Origin: Sipunculus nudus
Lineage: Eukaryota > Annelida > Sipuncula > Golfingiida > Sipunculidae
NCBI GenBank assembly: GCA_026874595.1
Contig: CM049319.1
Span: 65,771,417 to 65,835,416 of the forward strand
Reading direction: 5' to 3'
Length of the DNA: 64,000 nucleotides
Shown: positions 34,241-46,278 of the stretch, piece by piece
How the letters are laid out: each line of letters begins with the position of its first letter
Numbering within the stretch: position 1 is the stretch's first letter
The notes under the pieces: generated by a model
Told to the model about the DNA's origin: nothing
Database searches by the model: none
The model's input: the letters and a program-made list of their open reading frames with translations, nothing else
Made by a program: the position numbers and the translations under genes

Positions 34241-37200
34241 AGGCAAGATTCATAACAATCCATCCGTTAATTATTGAGATACTGGAGGTTTTGTATCAAA
34301 CTGTTTATTATTCTGGGGGGGGGGGGAGGGGTAGTTACGAGCCCCATAGCACTGAGGATATAGGTCGCAGTGACCTAATACTATCAACAGTCACCTCTAG
34401 AATGAAGCCGCCCAAATCACAAATGTTCGTCTCTGGTCTTCATCCGGGATAAATAATTAGACATATGCTACACCCTTTTGGAATCTTTTGAAGTAAAAAC
34501 ATTTTATATTGATCCAGTTGAGCCCCATGATTCGATGAATAATTCTTTCAATGTTCCTCTTACCCTCAACACAGTTTCCTGAAAATCTTTTCATTACTTG
34601 ACGTAAAGGTTGCTGACAGTAATACAAACCAAACCAGGGGAAAACGTAATACATTGCCACCTATAGGAGGTATAAAATACTCTAAATATTTCAGAGAGCC
34701 TCTCATGTTCAAGACATGCATAGGCGCTTTAATAAAACAAATATGAGTAAAATACTTAGTTATTTAGAAGCAAGCAAGAGCGACTGATTCTATAAGCGCA
34801 GAATGACCATTCCTTAGATCAGCTGGTAAAGAGTCCTAACTAAAGTTCGGGTCCGAGAGCAGAGAAGCTAAGGTCCCCACAGGAAACATATTGTGAAGAT
34901 GTTTGGATTTTGGAATGAATATTTACAATAGCGTTATTCGGACTACCACATATAGAGTGTTTGAACTGGTGTTTACCAGGAATTCAGCTGATAAACGGAC
35001 ATGTTAATTAGATGAAAACATGCGCTCATGTGGCCCTGCCGCACTTGGTATGTATGTTTGTTAATAAAATGGGTAAAATAAAACGTGATTCAGTATACCG
35101 ATAAACCTAACTCAGTGCTAGCTCTTATCACTAATGATGAACTAAGTGATCAGAGAACCGTAAATTAGTAACAGGATATTCCGAGAAACGGGTAAGTCTG
35201 TTTCTAGAATTGTTCAAGATGTATGGGTAGGCAACGGATCATCCAGTGAGACTTGTTAAGGCCAGTTAAAAATTATGCAACAAGGTCGCTAGACCGAAAC
35301 GAGGGGAGGATTTTTCCGATAGAGGATGACGTCATTACTAGTACGTGAGAGCTAAACAAAAAGGGTTCAAGGGTCTCACGTTGTTCACAGTAATGACAAT
35401 GCAACTGGTTCCGTTCATTCACGCCAGACACGCATATAGTTATTATTATCTAAATTGGGTACCATTTTCCTCCATGGATCTTGCCCCTGCGTGGGGTTTT
35501 CCAAACGTTTGTGAGCCATTGATTTCTATAATCGTCACAAGAGGTCGCTGCATTTGCCCTTATGGCCCATTTATGTTAGTATATTTGAAGGAGATGGCCT
35601 CAGAATAATGGGTAAGTCTGAGAATATTATGATTAATACAAAACAACATAAACATCCGAAAAAAATTAGAGGTAAAAGCAACAAGCCTTCTTTGAAAGGA
35701 GCAATCGTGTTTATTAAACATGTGAAGGAAATAGAAAAATATATTGCTTATAAGAAAGGAAATACTATTGTACATGATAAAAAATGGAAGAAACTGAACT
35801 TTCTTACAGAAAGCAGTAACACACCAATCTTAAATTTATAATTTAGGGTTCTAGGGTCTTTTTTTATCATGAAATAGTTTACACGTAGACATTTAAGTGA
35901 TTGATAAAAGTATGTTAATGATATGAGTAGATATATGTGATAACAACTGTTATAAATAATCAATAAAAAGGAATGTTCATTTATATTTTCACATAAGGGT
36001 AAATTGTATTGCTAGCATACATATATAAATGGGCAATGAATTGTGATTAATTATAAAAACGTGGTTACTTAAGTTTTACTGAGTTAGGTCTGTATAGGGA
36101 AGTCTGTATCATATATTAACGGTAAGACAGGTATTGTTATGTACCATTACAACTTGTTTGTCTCATGAATGTAATTTTCATCAATTTAAAAGAAGGTGAC
36201 AGCTATAGCATTAAGATATGTATGTTTCACTTAATTATCACTAGGTGACAAGAGAGATTTAAAGCATGTAAAAATAATAATTAATAGGGTATAATGTAAA
36301 TTGTCCTATGGGTGTACTTGGTCTGCCATTCTGGCAATAGCTATTCATTGTAAAAATTGTTAACCTTCTCTTACAATAATAGGTAAATAAACATCCACTA
36401 TGACAGGATTAATTGAATGATGTATCAATCATACAAAGATTGTTATATTAGAAAACCAAAGTTATATTTTTTATAAGGTGATATGGGGATATCTGGTTTA
36501 ATATGTATGCAACAGGAAATCAACATATTTTTTTTTTGTATTCACAGCTAGTAAGGTATATATTGTAATCAGGCAGTCAGTTACTTGAGGATTAGAATGA
36601 ATTAGATCAAGTTTTTGTATAGGGCCCTAGGGTCAGATGAAGTTAACTTATCCTTGATAATTAAAAAAAATAGGTTTAGTACACAGGTAGCTAGGTACCA
36701 GGTGTGCATTAATATAACAGGTTGCATGTGTATAATAGATCTGTTAAAATTTAAGGATTAGTAACAATTTTTGTTCTATTGAAGTGTGTTGCTTACAGAG
36801 ATCATATCTCACCTGTGCCAGATTGTCCTGTTTTTCATCCATTTTTAAAAATGTTTCTGTGCCTGTACTTTTTTGATTCAATAAAAAAAAATCTGAAAAA
36901 AATGTTACAGCAATCATAAAAGACGACCACCGTCACGAGTTAACACAAAGGTGTCCGTGTACTTGAAAAAAAAATTATTTCCGGCACTCAAAGTTGAACA
37001 ATTCCATGGTACCTTCGTTTTCAATTTAAAACCAATATAATGTTTTAAACGTACACTTTGCTTTCTTACGGTGAAACTGTTTAAAATGTTTTTTTTTTAA
37101 ATGCATGTATAATGAAAATCAAGTATCGTTCATAGATTATTTTTTATTTAAAATAACTTATACAAAGTAATTAATCGTGATTTATATTGCTATATCACTT

Positions 37201-37285
37201 ACCCCATCTAAATTTTGGTCAGTCTGTCCATTGTTACTTTTTTTAAAGAATGTATTGGCAAATGTGTTAAATAAATGGCGTTTAC
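34241..37285 (-). other. Gene B intron 7, remaining part
   Basis: AT-rich sequence (AT content rises towards 36.9 kb) with no recognised gene. A poly-A-like run after AATAAA on the plus strand (36880-36902) could be the tail of an old retrocopy, but I found no recognisable body. Open frames of 60-95 codons at 35345-35841 show no domain. Confidence 0.45.
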
Positions 37286-37371
37286 CTTCAAAAATATCCA
37301 TTCCCATGCATTTCTTCATTTCCCTTTGTAAGCAGGCCATCGTGTCGCCAATGTTGACGTTGTTCATCATC
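37286..37371 (-). CDS. Gene B exon 7: cysteines 4-5 of repeat 3
   Basis: Internal exon of 86 nt, phase 2 in and 1 out, TTGTAG acceptor and GTAAAC donor. It encodes MMNNVNIGDTMAC, then C-x7-C ending MKKCMGMD. This is the conserved C4-x7-C5 feature of the repeat. Met content is high, as in the neighbouring exons. Confidence 0.88.
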
Positions 37372-38487
37372 CTACAATTAGATAAAAATGTGTCAACTGC
37401 ACAATACCTGGGGAGCGTGTATCTCAGTCAGTAACACATTTGTTATAAAAATCCTAATTAATATACGAGAAAACTTGCACCTAACCCGAGTAACCTGTAT
37501 GATTATGGGACTTCGCTAAAAAATTAGCAAAGTTTGGACTCGAGTACCTGACTCTGCTCAGAGTACCCGTTGCTATGACAACCCTATGAAATTATAACTT
37601 AGTCGCTCATTATAAAGGTCTAGTATTTTATATGCAAGGCCACTACACAATCAGTTTTTCTTTAGGTTCGCCGCTCCCGTTCTGTTTTGGTTAGCATATG
37701 ACTGCCAGGTAATGTTGTTAAATTTGGATATATTTCTTAAAATACATATGTGTGAGAGCAAATTAACTAACATTTGTGTTGATAATTTGCACAATTTCAA
37801 GAGATGAAGCGATTTTTTTTTTATTTCACATATCGTGCCTGGACCAGTTAATTATCAAAGATGCCAAAACTGATCCCTCGAACCATATATTTATCTACTC
37901 AGAGTCCGTAAAGCTATTAGTTTATTGGCGTGATCTGGTTGTGGTAACAAAACCATAAAAATGTCACCTGAAGAAGGCAGCTCTCTTTAACCAGAAACCA
38001 TGCTAGGTCATTTGTAACACTAGTATATAGAATACCTGTTCGTTTGCAATAATGTACAAATCAATGTGTGTAGAGGCGATCATAATATATTCATATTTTT
38101 CAATGATTTCAACGAAAGCTACATATGGAAGCGAGAGCCTAATATATCAATTACAAATTTCACTTTAAATCTCCATTTTATGTTTACAGTCTGTTGGACC
38201 CGTCACAATGATCTGACAGATCCTGGGTGTACTTGCAATCTTTGTCCTTAGCAGTTTATATTTTTAGAGATTTTACATAAAATCATAAAATCATCAGCTG
38301 TAAACTGATCCTTTTTTCATGTTAACAATGACCTTGACTGCCGTATAATTACTGAAATTACTGAGCAATGGCATATTACGGTTGTTTCTGAAAACCAGTG
38401 ACATGATAAAATGTATACTACAGTGGCGTGATAAAATATTTTGAAACCCAAGAGCAACTGATCATAAATTACACGAAAAGTACGTAC

Positions 38488-38632
38488 CTGCATAAGGCTG
38501 CTTGCCGCGACATGTTGAAACTCATTAAACCCTGGAACCGTGGGTCCTTCATCAAATTCTGATAATTGTCTCCTTGGATACCCAAGGCCTCCATCATGTC
38601 TCGAACACAACCCTGCAGTCCTTCACAGTTTG
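38488..38632 (-). CDS. Gene B exon 6: first half of six-cysteine repeat 3
   Basis: Internal exon of 145 nt, phase 1 in and 2 out, CCAAAG acceptor and GTACGT donor. It encodes NCEGLQGC (C-x5-C), a long helical insert (MMEALGIQGDNYQNL) and AALCR, giving cysteines 1 to 3. The insert between C2 and C3 is the longest of the four repeats. Confidence 0.9.
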
Positions 38633-39303
38633 CTTTGGAAAAACAAGTAAAACAAATCTGAAACTGTTTTACGTATATCTGATAATACAGTGGTTTATTT
38701 TTCATAAAGATGTACATGTATCCTAAAAGGGGCAAAGTAGGTTTTTTTGTCAATGTTGCAAGGACATTGATGAGTTAATTGGTTGAATAATATCTGTTCA
38801 GAAGCACCAAATCCTTATATATGAACTCCGGAAGAGGCTTAAATTGTCCTTCAAACCATTTATACATTTTTAAAGTATTTGAGAGGGTATTCCCCTCCGG
38901 TGCATACCCTTCCCCTTATTACTTATCACTGACTTTAAAAAAATATGGTTCATGGTTTTATGTTTAGGTCAAATTAATCTCCAATACTAATATAATAGGA
39001 GATGATATCTACCGATACCTACCAGTATTTGGAAATCCCATTTTTTAAACAGCAATGCTTTCAACATTTATACATGACAAGGGGTAACAGAGCTGTAGTC
39101 CAAGTATAGACGGATAAAATCTAAAAAATATAGCTCATCCCCTAATCAAGAAATTGTTTTATGGTAGTTTTCTGTAGTTTGGGATCCGTATTTTGACCCG
39201 TTAATTAATAAGCACGCAGTTGGATGGCTTGAAAGTAATCGCTCACGGTAATGTGGTTTGGTTTTTTTGCCGTAATTATAGGATGTTACAACTATAAACT
39301 TAC

Positions 39304-39479
39304 ATGGATTTGGTCCGGGGCCGGAACCGGAATCAGTCGGGGCACCCTCGATTACGATGCTGCAGCCATTTTGGTTTGCCAAGGAAACACTCTTCGCAAA
39401 CATTTTCTTGTAATTTTCAACTGCAGCAGGACAGTTGTTGGTGGCACTCCATGCACACTGGGCTACTGTTTGTGTCATC
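39304..39479 (-). CDS. Gene B exon 5: second half of six-cysteine repeat 2
   Basis: Internal exon of 176 nt, phase 2 in and 1 out, TTTCAG acceptor and GTAAGT donor. It encodes AQCAWSATNNC (C4-x7-C5), a helix (ENYKKMFAKSVSLANQ), NGC (C6), then a flexible Gly/Pro/Ser linker (TDSGSGPGPNP) separating repeat 2 from repeat 3. Confidence 0.92.
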
Positions 39480-40235
39480 CTGAAATTAGGACATAATAAC
39501 TTAATAAATTATGGTGCTCTATAGACCTTGACCAATGACAAGTCCACCTGATTGGTGGTGGATAAAGAGTAAAGTGGAAAAAGGAAGGACTTAGGGTCAG
39601 GTAATATAAAAAATATCCAAAGATCAGGTAAAGGTGAAGATAAGATGTGGTATGGTCAAGTACAGGAAGGTAAAGGTAAGGATTGGTTACGGTATCCTAT
39701 AGTAAATCTAGGTGTACTGTAATGTATCGAATAGACGCAATGAGGGCTAGGTTCGGCAACAACGCCGAAAAGTACGGGTAAGGTAAGTAAACGTAAACAA
39801 CTTTAAAAAAAAGTTTCGATCGGATTTCAAGAAATTTTGTGAAGCGTAATATGTCACCCCTTTAATGGAACAACACCTTAAATTTTGGATGTAATCCGGA
39901 TCACCATAATATATTATCAATTCAAAGGACAATATAGTTTTGTGACACAGGGCGATTCCATTATTCCCGGGGAAACTGTCCAATTCATACTTATTAGGAA
40001 CATCATTTGATAAGCAACAGATCAAGTGAACCCGTTCCACTGACTCGTGACAACACAAAAAAGGTTGTCTAGAGGATCCTGGCCGATCATTTCAGTAGTC
40101 ATAGTTTCCACAAAATTTTCTCATGTAAAAATGTCAGAAGAAATTTAACTGAAAAAGATTAATTACAAAGAAAGACAAAATCACCAAAAATAATAAAATT
40201 ACAAAGATAAATGTTATACTCTGGTACAAACTTAC

Positions 40236-40329
40236 CGACATATATCTTCTTTGCCCTGCCCTTCCATGCCTTGCATTTGTTTGCTGCACTCTGCCATTGC
40301 CATAATTTCAGCTTGGCAAGTTTGGCCAC
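40236..40329 (-). CDS. Gene B exon 4: first half of six-cysteine repeat 2
   Basis: Internal exon of 94 nt, phase 1 in and 2 out, CACAG acceptor and GTAAGT donor. It encodes TCQAEIMAMAEC (C1-x9-C2) and, after a charged Gln/Met/Gly-rich segment, DICR (C3). It is the shortest first-half exon apart from exon 9. Confidence 0.9.
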
Positions 40330-41903
40330 CTGTGTGATTAGACAGATATGCTTATAATATACATACTTTAAGAAGAACGAAATTAAAGAATTACAAGTTA
40401 AGGATCATTTAACTGGATCTTTCGTGCAATGAACGCCAAATCTCATTTTAAATTGGGACTACGTCGGTCGATCTATGACCGTACAGATTATCAGCCAACA
40501 AATGCCGGATGATTAACACCTTAGCATGATCGATATAAAAAAAATGACATTTAAACTTTGAATAAAGATTGATTTGAAGCATTTTGAGAATAAAATAACA
40601 GGGAAAAAGTGTTGCTTAATATTAAGAGGTTAACATTTTCCCCTTAAAATTCTAATCCATAAAACATGCATGATTTTTTTTTATTTGAGCGGTGATTGGC
40701 CGAGTACCATGCACGATGTCGTGGTAAGGTAGTAATTCACTCATATATCAGTCATTTTGTTATTTTATTCATTTCTGTGATACATTTTTGTTAATAACCT
40801 TTTACTAATTGCAGTGTGAGTCTATATTTAATACAATATCAATTTCATTTAATTTGCGAAATGTGGTGGTGATGTGTGGGTGTGGGGGGGGGGGGGTTAT
40901 AGCAAGATACATCCCCCCTTTTGAAAACGTGTCCCCCATCGAATTACGCCCATGCAAACTTTTACTTTAGCCTAATCAGATTTGGTCAGTGGCTGCAGGT
41001 AACTCTGCTCGGCGAGACTAAGAACCTGTCTTGGCTATCGGGGGCGCAAAATGACGCAGTGGACGGGCTTTACCCCAAACCCGTCCCTCCCCTACGCCCT
41101 TCGATTGCAAATTGTTACCGAAATTGTCAAGATAAGATTCTCGCCAGTGTTATAATATGTTAATACATGTTGGAAGCATATCTGTCAATTTTTATTCACG
41201 CATTATACGCGAAAGGGTTTTCAGACGACAAACGGGTCGAATACTTTGATCCAAAGCGCAATCACGCAACAAATATATTGTTCGATATACTTCGTGTCCA
41301 AATTTACCACTTATTTGGATAAAACCAGCCGGATGTTCTCCCTAGTATACAAATGACTGGACGTTGCGTTAGCTTCAATACTTATAAATTCTTTGGGCCA
41401 GTGTGCGCATATAATTTATATTGTTGAAGCAAATCCTAATGTTAAAGTCCTTATATTGATGGGTTGCAGTCCACTCAGCCAGAATGTAATTTCAACACGG
41501 TTTTACTGTTCATGCCTGCGCTATAACTGTAACTGCCAGCATTTACGACATCATCGAACCATGCTAGGTATGCACACAAGAATTTTACAGACTATTCCCT
41601 CGAAATCGGTTGTATCTGTCCAGCCGCGTGATTCCGGCAATTTCTCGGCAGCGATTGATCCAACCGCTCTAAACCTAAGCTCTTTGCAGATATACGTCGT
41701 TAGAGTACTTTTGTGGCGTATTTACGTGAACTCGTTAAACATTTTCTTTCCATCGTTTTTCCCCCTTTTTCGTGTAGATTAAAATATCGCAAGTCTTATA
41801 GCAGTAGGAATGTTACCAAGAAGTGCAAGTTGGTTGTCGGAATACCGCTGGTTTAGTAGGATAAAAAAATGACCTTACTTTTCCTAAATTAAAATTCACT
41901 CAC

Positions 41904-42049
41904 CCTCACTGCACATAGTGTCATACTGTGCGTATCCTTTCAATGAATCCTCAAGTGCTTTACTGAATGTCTCCTTCATTGATCCATCACAGGTCGCTAT
42001 AACACTCTCCATACACGAACGGAAAGCCGGGACGGCCTCCTTGAGAGCC
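41904..42049 (-). CDS. Gene B exon 3: second half of six-cysteine repeat 1
   Basis: Internal exon of 146 nt, phase 2 in and 1 out, acceptor CCGTGCAG and donor GTGAGT. It encodes ALKEAVPAFRSC, C4-x7-C5 ending ATC, a helical stretch, and YDTMCSEG (C6). It aligns with gene A exon 3. The acceptor lies only about 20 bp from an (AT)n tract and 70 bp from the Penelope element, so the branch point may sit in recently inserted sequence. Confidence 0.92.
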
Positions 42050-42064
42050 CTGCACGGAGGAACG

Positions 42065-42065
42065 G

Positions 42066-42116
<51 letters not shown>

Positions 42117-42118
42117 TA
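42065..42118. repeat. (AT)n at Penelope 5' end
   Basis: AT tract between gene B exon 3 and the Penelope leader. A shorter tract (44698-44716) lies at the other end of the element. Confidence 0.95.
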
Positions 42119-42244
42119 TAGGCCATAGAGCACCTTACATCGGAGGGTAACACTACCTTCTACTCCAGCTCCAGCGACAGGTACGTTGTCGAGCACTTTT
42201 GTTAACCCACCCCGTCCTGAAATTCAACTTAAAACATCTTCAAA

Positions 42245-43454
42245 ATGATCAAAGCTAACTTAAACTACTCTTTGAAAAACATTCCCATCCCTAGTAATCT
42301 GTCCTACACCAAATCCCTGATAAGTAAATTTGAAAGCCTACTTCGGAGAATGCGATGGAAGGCATTCCATTTTGAAAACCCTGGTCAAACTTCAGCTAAA
42401 CAAAACTATGGATTCAAAACCACATATTCACCCCCTCATAGCGAACACCTCAGGGCATTTGAAAGTGATATCTATGAAATGGTCCGGAACATTGAATTTC
42501 AGAACTCACACAATGCATTCCAGAGACAAATGGCCAATGACATCAAGACAATCAGACAATCTGACAATCTCCTAGTACAGGCAGATAAGACCACCAACCT
42601 GAACAGTATGCCGAAAGAATACTACAATAAATTTCTTACAGAAAACATCACTAAGACATACAAAAAAGCAGACAAAAATATCTGTAAAAATATCAATACA
42701 GAAGCCAAAGAAATAGCCGGTTCCCTTAACCTAGCAGACCGCATCGAAGTCATGGCCGAGCGCAATGCTTACATTACTTTGAAAGACCACAAGGATAATT
42801 TCGAACAAAACCCCAAGTGCAGATTGATAAATCCAGCAAAATCTGAAATAGGTATCATTAGCAAAAAGCACTTGGAAAAAATTCATAGCCAACTGAGACT
42901 GAAAACCAAACTCAACCAGTGGCAAAATACCGCACAGGTAATATCTTGGTTCAAGAAATTGAAGCTGAAACAAAAATCAAAGTTCATAAAGTTTGATATT
43001 GTTGACTTTTACCCCTCGATCACAGAAGATCTTCTCATGAAAGCCCTCAAATTTGCCAAAACCATGGTCTCCATTCCAGAGGATGTTATCAAAACCATCC
43101 TGCACAGCAGGAAAAGCTTACTGTTTAGCAACGGTAACAACTGGGTGAAAAAAGATCATACTAGTTTTGACGTTACCATGGGCAGTTTTGATGGCGCTGA
43201 AGTATGCGAAATTAGGCTATCATTAGGCAGATACCTATGATGATCAGCAAACGTGTATCTGACAACTCCTGCAATAAAGAGCTATTTATGAAAGCCAAAC
43301 CCATGTATGACAAAGCTTTAGCGAAAAGCGGGTTCTCAGAAAGCTTAAAATATGTTGAACCCACAGTGAAAAGCAAAAGAAACAGGAAAAGGGAATAATA
43401 TGGTTTAATCCACCCTACAGCCGTCATGTAAAAACCAACATTGGCAGACAATTC
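42245..43454 (+). pseudogene. Penelope-type reverse transcriptase, deleted for the catalytic core
   Basis: 331-codon frame (42245-43240). Visible RT features are KCRLINPAKSEIG, motif A FIKFDIVDFYPSITEDLL with its Asp, and MGSFDGAEVCE near the end. The expected motif C with the two catalytic aspartates is missing. Immediately after, in another frame (from 43222), comes the downstream segment QIPMMISKRVSDNSC, so a large internal part was deleted. A further frameshift near 43400 leads to WFNPPYSRHVKTNIG, typical of the RT-endonuclease linker of this class. Confidence 0.88.
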
Positions 43455-43979
43455 ATGAAACTAGTTGAAAAACACTTCCCTCAACATCACAGGTACCACA
43501 GGTTATTCAACAGGAACAATTTGAAAATTAGCTATAGCTGTCTACCCAACATGTCTAACCTGATCAGCAAACATAATATGAAGGTTTTAAATACTGACAA
43601 TGCTGTGAATGTACCTCAAAAACAATGTAACTGCCGTAAAAAAGACGAATGTCCTGTGAATGGTCAATGTCAGCTGAAATGCATTGTCTATAAGGCAACA
43701 GTTAGAACAGACAATGACGTGAAACACTACATAGGGTGTACTGAAGGTGATTTCAAGACAAGATACAATAACCACAAGCAATCCTTTCGGAACAGATCCC
43801 ACGCTAAAAATACTGAACTGTCTAAACACATTTTGTCACTAAAAGACAACAATATCAATTACAAGCTCTCCTGGGAAATATCTGCCAAGGCAGCACCTTA
43901 CTTCTGTGGGACTAGGAAGTGTGATCTCTGCTTGTCTGAAAAGCTACTTATAGCAACGGCCCCATTGGATCATTGTTGA
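43455..43979 (+). pseudogene. GIY-YIG endonuclease domain of the Penelope element
   Basis: 174-codon continuation. It begins with a cysteine cluster CNCRKKDECPVNGQC of the sort that precedes the nuclease in Penelope elements. The GIY-YIG fold follows: IVYKATV, HYIGCTEG (YIG), the catalytic Arg region FKTRYNNHKQSF and the Glu in TELSKHI, then YKLSWEI. Catalytic residues look preserved, but it is cut off from an intact RT. It is not a host gene. Confidence 0.88.
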
Positions 43980-44625
43980 ACTCAAGAGCTGAAATTCTCT
44001 CCAAGTGCCGCCATCAAAACAAATTCACCCTGAAATATTTTAAAACCTAGCATTGGTACTAATAATCCGCGTGCCCCCTTAACCCCCCCCCCCCCCCAAC
44101 GAGGATCCGCTGGGCAGACTTGCCTGTTCAGGTAGTTGTTCTCTCACTGCTTTGCAGTGATGAGGGACATGGCGTTACCATTACATCATGGTGAGTTTAC
44201 GGAGTGGATTGCATTTGGTATGAGTATAGTATAGTATATTTGCCTTTTATATTGTATATTTGCTTTGTATATTGTGTATTTTCATAGTATATGTGTATTT
44301 TTATCATATGTATACTACTGATATGTTCACTGCTTCCAAGAACCTATTAGAAATCAATTCAATATGCTAATTAAGCATCCTGGTATACATCTTTGTATTA
44401 TATATAAAATTTACAACAATAAATAACCTCTTTGCCCTGCCCTGTTATGTTCCAGTATCGCACGTGTACCCCGACCAATCCTATTGTGCACCCGAGGACA
44501 ATAGGATCAGTGTCAGTCTTTCACATGCCCCCCCCCCCCCCCGCCCCGAATCACACAAAGCATAATCTCGTAATCTCGTAAAGTCTTGGCTTTTCAAAGC
44601 ACGCCGTTAGCTTCATTCTAATCAC

Positions 44626-44673
44626 ATTCACCTGATGATCGGGTCCCATCCCGTGAAACAAACTGTTGTGAAT
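44626..44673 (+). ncRNA. Hammerhead ribozyme at the Penelope 3' end
   Basis: Second, diverged example of the ribozyme at 22.8 kb. Stem I is ATTCAC/GTGAAT, the core CTGATGA (44632-44638), stem II CGGG/CCCG with loop TCCCAT, then GAA and stem III ACA-AAC-TGT. Differences from the other copy fall in the loops of stems II and III while every pairing and core base is kept. That pattern is what a folded functional RNA would show. Confidence 0.85.
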
Positions 44674-44722
44674 TATCAGTGTTGTTTTTCTTCAGAGTTA
44701 TATATATATATATATAAATCAA

Positions 44723-45838
44723 GAATACGGGTAGTCGACGAGTGAAAACGTGTTACAGACGAAATCAGGAGGGCATTTATTTATTCAAGGTGGCACCACC
44801 TGCCTGGTTTATAAAAACAAAACTCTAAGCTGAATGGACATGCCAAATTTCAGACCAATACCTTGAACCATCTTGAAATATGAGCAATTTTCACCAAAAG
44901 TACATGTACGGATGAACCCGCGAAAACGACTGCAGATGGCGCCACCAGTCTTGTTTGTAAGATGGAGGTGTCGAGAATCAATGTACATGCATAATTTCAA
45001 CCCGATATATTGAAGAACCAATGAGATGAACAGATGGCAAATGCACAAATAGACGCTTAGCAAAAAGTATTGTAGGTGGCGCCATCAGTTTCCATAACGG
45101 GATGGAGAGATCCAAGATCTATGGACATGCAAAGTTTTAGCTTAAAGGGCCAAATCACCTATATGACCTTTATAAACTACAGATTCCCTTGGAGCTATCA
45201 TAAAAATAGGTAAGAAAACGTTGATATCACCGCATACAGGCTGCTTGTTTTGTTTATATCAACGTGTTTATAATATGTAGGAGCCTGCCATAACAATCAA
45301 AACAAATTCAACAAGGGCATCTAGCAGCAAGTCAATAAGCCAGAGCTTTGCAAATGGCGTTTTGTAACGAGTGACCTTTTTACCTCCGCATAAATGCAAA
45401 CTACCACCTAAGGTTACATGTTTTCCCGTTTTTCAACATTGCTGTGTTTACAAATATGTTGTTGATAAACAAGTTCACACATCATTCACGAAGGCCTTAT
45501 AAGAACTTTTTCACACCAAAACTTCCATTTAGATGATTAACAATACACAAGAGTAAGCCAGGAATAAAATAAATTCTTTTTTAAAAGGTAAGTGATTAGG
45601 TACCTTTAATACATTGAACCACTCCTAAGGTAGGGGTTGTCTTAAAGACACCAAGATTCGTACTGCATTGAAAGGATTGTAGGTGGTACCACATGTATTT
45701 GGTACGCACAACTATATAGGTGAGGGAACAACTGTGCGAGATTTCGGAAAGATCGGTCAAAGAATCTCAGAGGAGTTCTTCGAAAACGAAAGTGGCGGCG
45801 GCGGAACCCGCGCAAAAACATAGTATCCGCAAAACTCT
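44723..45838. repeat. Hairpin-ended GGTGGCGCCACC module element, copy 2
   Basis: Starts GAATACGGGTAGTCGAC like the copy at 33.28 kb. It carries GGTGGCACCACC, ATGGCGCCACC, GGTGGCGCCATC and GGTGGTACCACA modules at about 44789, 44937, 45074 and 45681, then a (GGC)n tract and CATAGTATCCGCAAAAC. The terminal hairpin is cut short. About 45140-45640 is unrelated, possibly an insertion. Confidence 0.7.
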
Positions 45839-46278
45839 GTTAATATTTCTGTTGAGTTTCATCAAAATGCATCATATTCCTAGTAAATAATCGTGGAGAC
45901 ACCATAGACCCTGGTGACCTCTGACCTCATTCAGCTAAGTTATTCAAATTCCTTATTAATATTGTAGAAGACAACTATTCAGGAAAATGTTAGAACGTAT
46001 GTTTAGAGAAGGACACATTGCTTAATAATATAAAGTTCTAATGTTATGTCTTCGGGAATGGCAGTGCTGTAAGGGTAAGGAGTGCGATTTTAAAACCTTG
46101 TAATTGATGTATTGGTTATTCCTTAGTTGATAAGCCGGGGTATTGTCACTTTTCATCAGCAGACAAGTTTAATTGAAATTTCTTTAAACCACTGAGGGAG
46201 CAATGAGCCTTAATATTATAAAAACCCTGTGAAGTGACTTCTGCAAACATGACTTTGGCCTGTAGCCTTTAATGTTTA

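Larger units (their letters stand above)
42119..44700 (+). mobile_element. Penelope-like element, decayed, antisense in gene B intron 2
   Basis: The leader (GGCCATAGAGCACC and CGGAGGGTAACACTACC, shared with the 22.7-kb fragment) is followed by an RT-coding region, a GIY-YIG endonuclease region, a ~600-bp non-coding stretch with poly-C, and a 3' terminal segment with a hammerhead. It lies between AT tracts. An internal deletion and frameshifts mean it cannot be active. Confidence 0.88.

Noticed and set aside
41393-41782. 129-codon plus-strand frame in gene B intron 3
   Set aside because: No recognisable domain, no codon bias visible by eye, and antisense to a well-supported intron.
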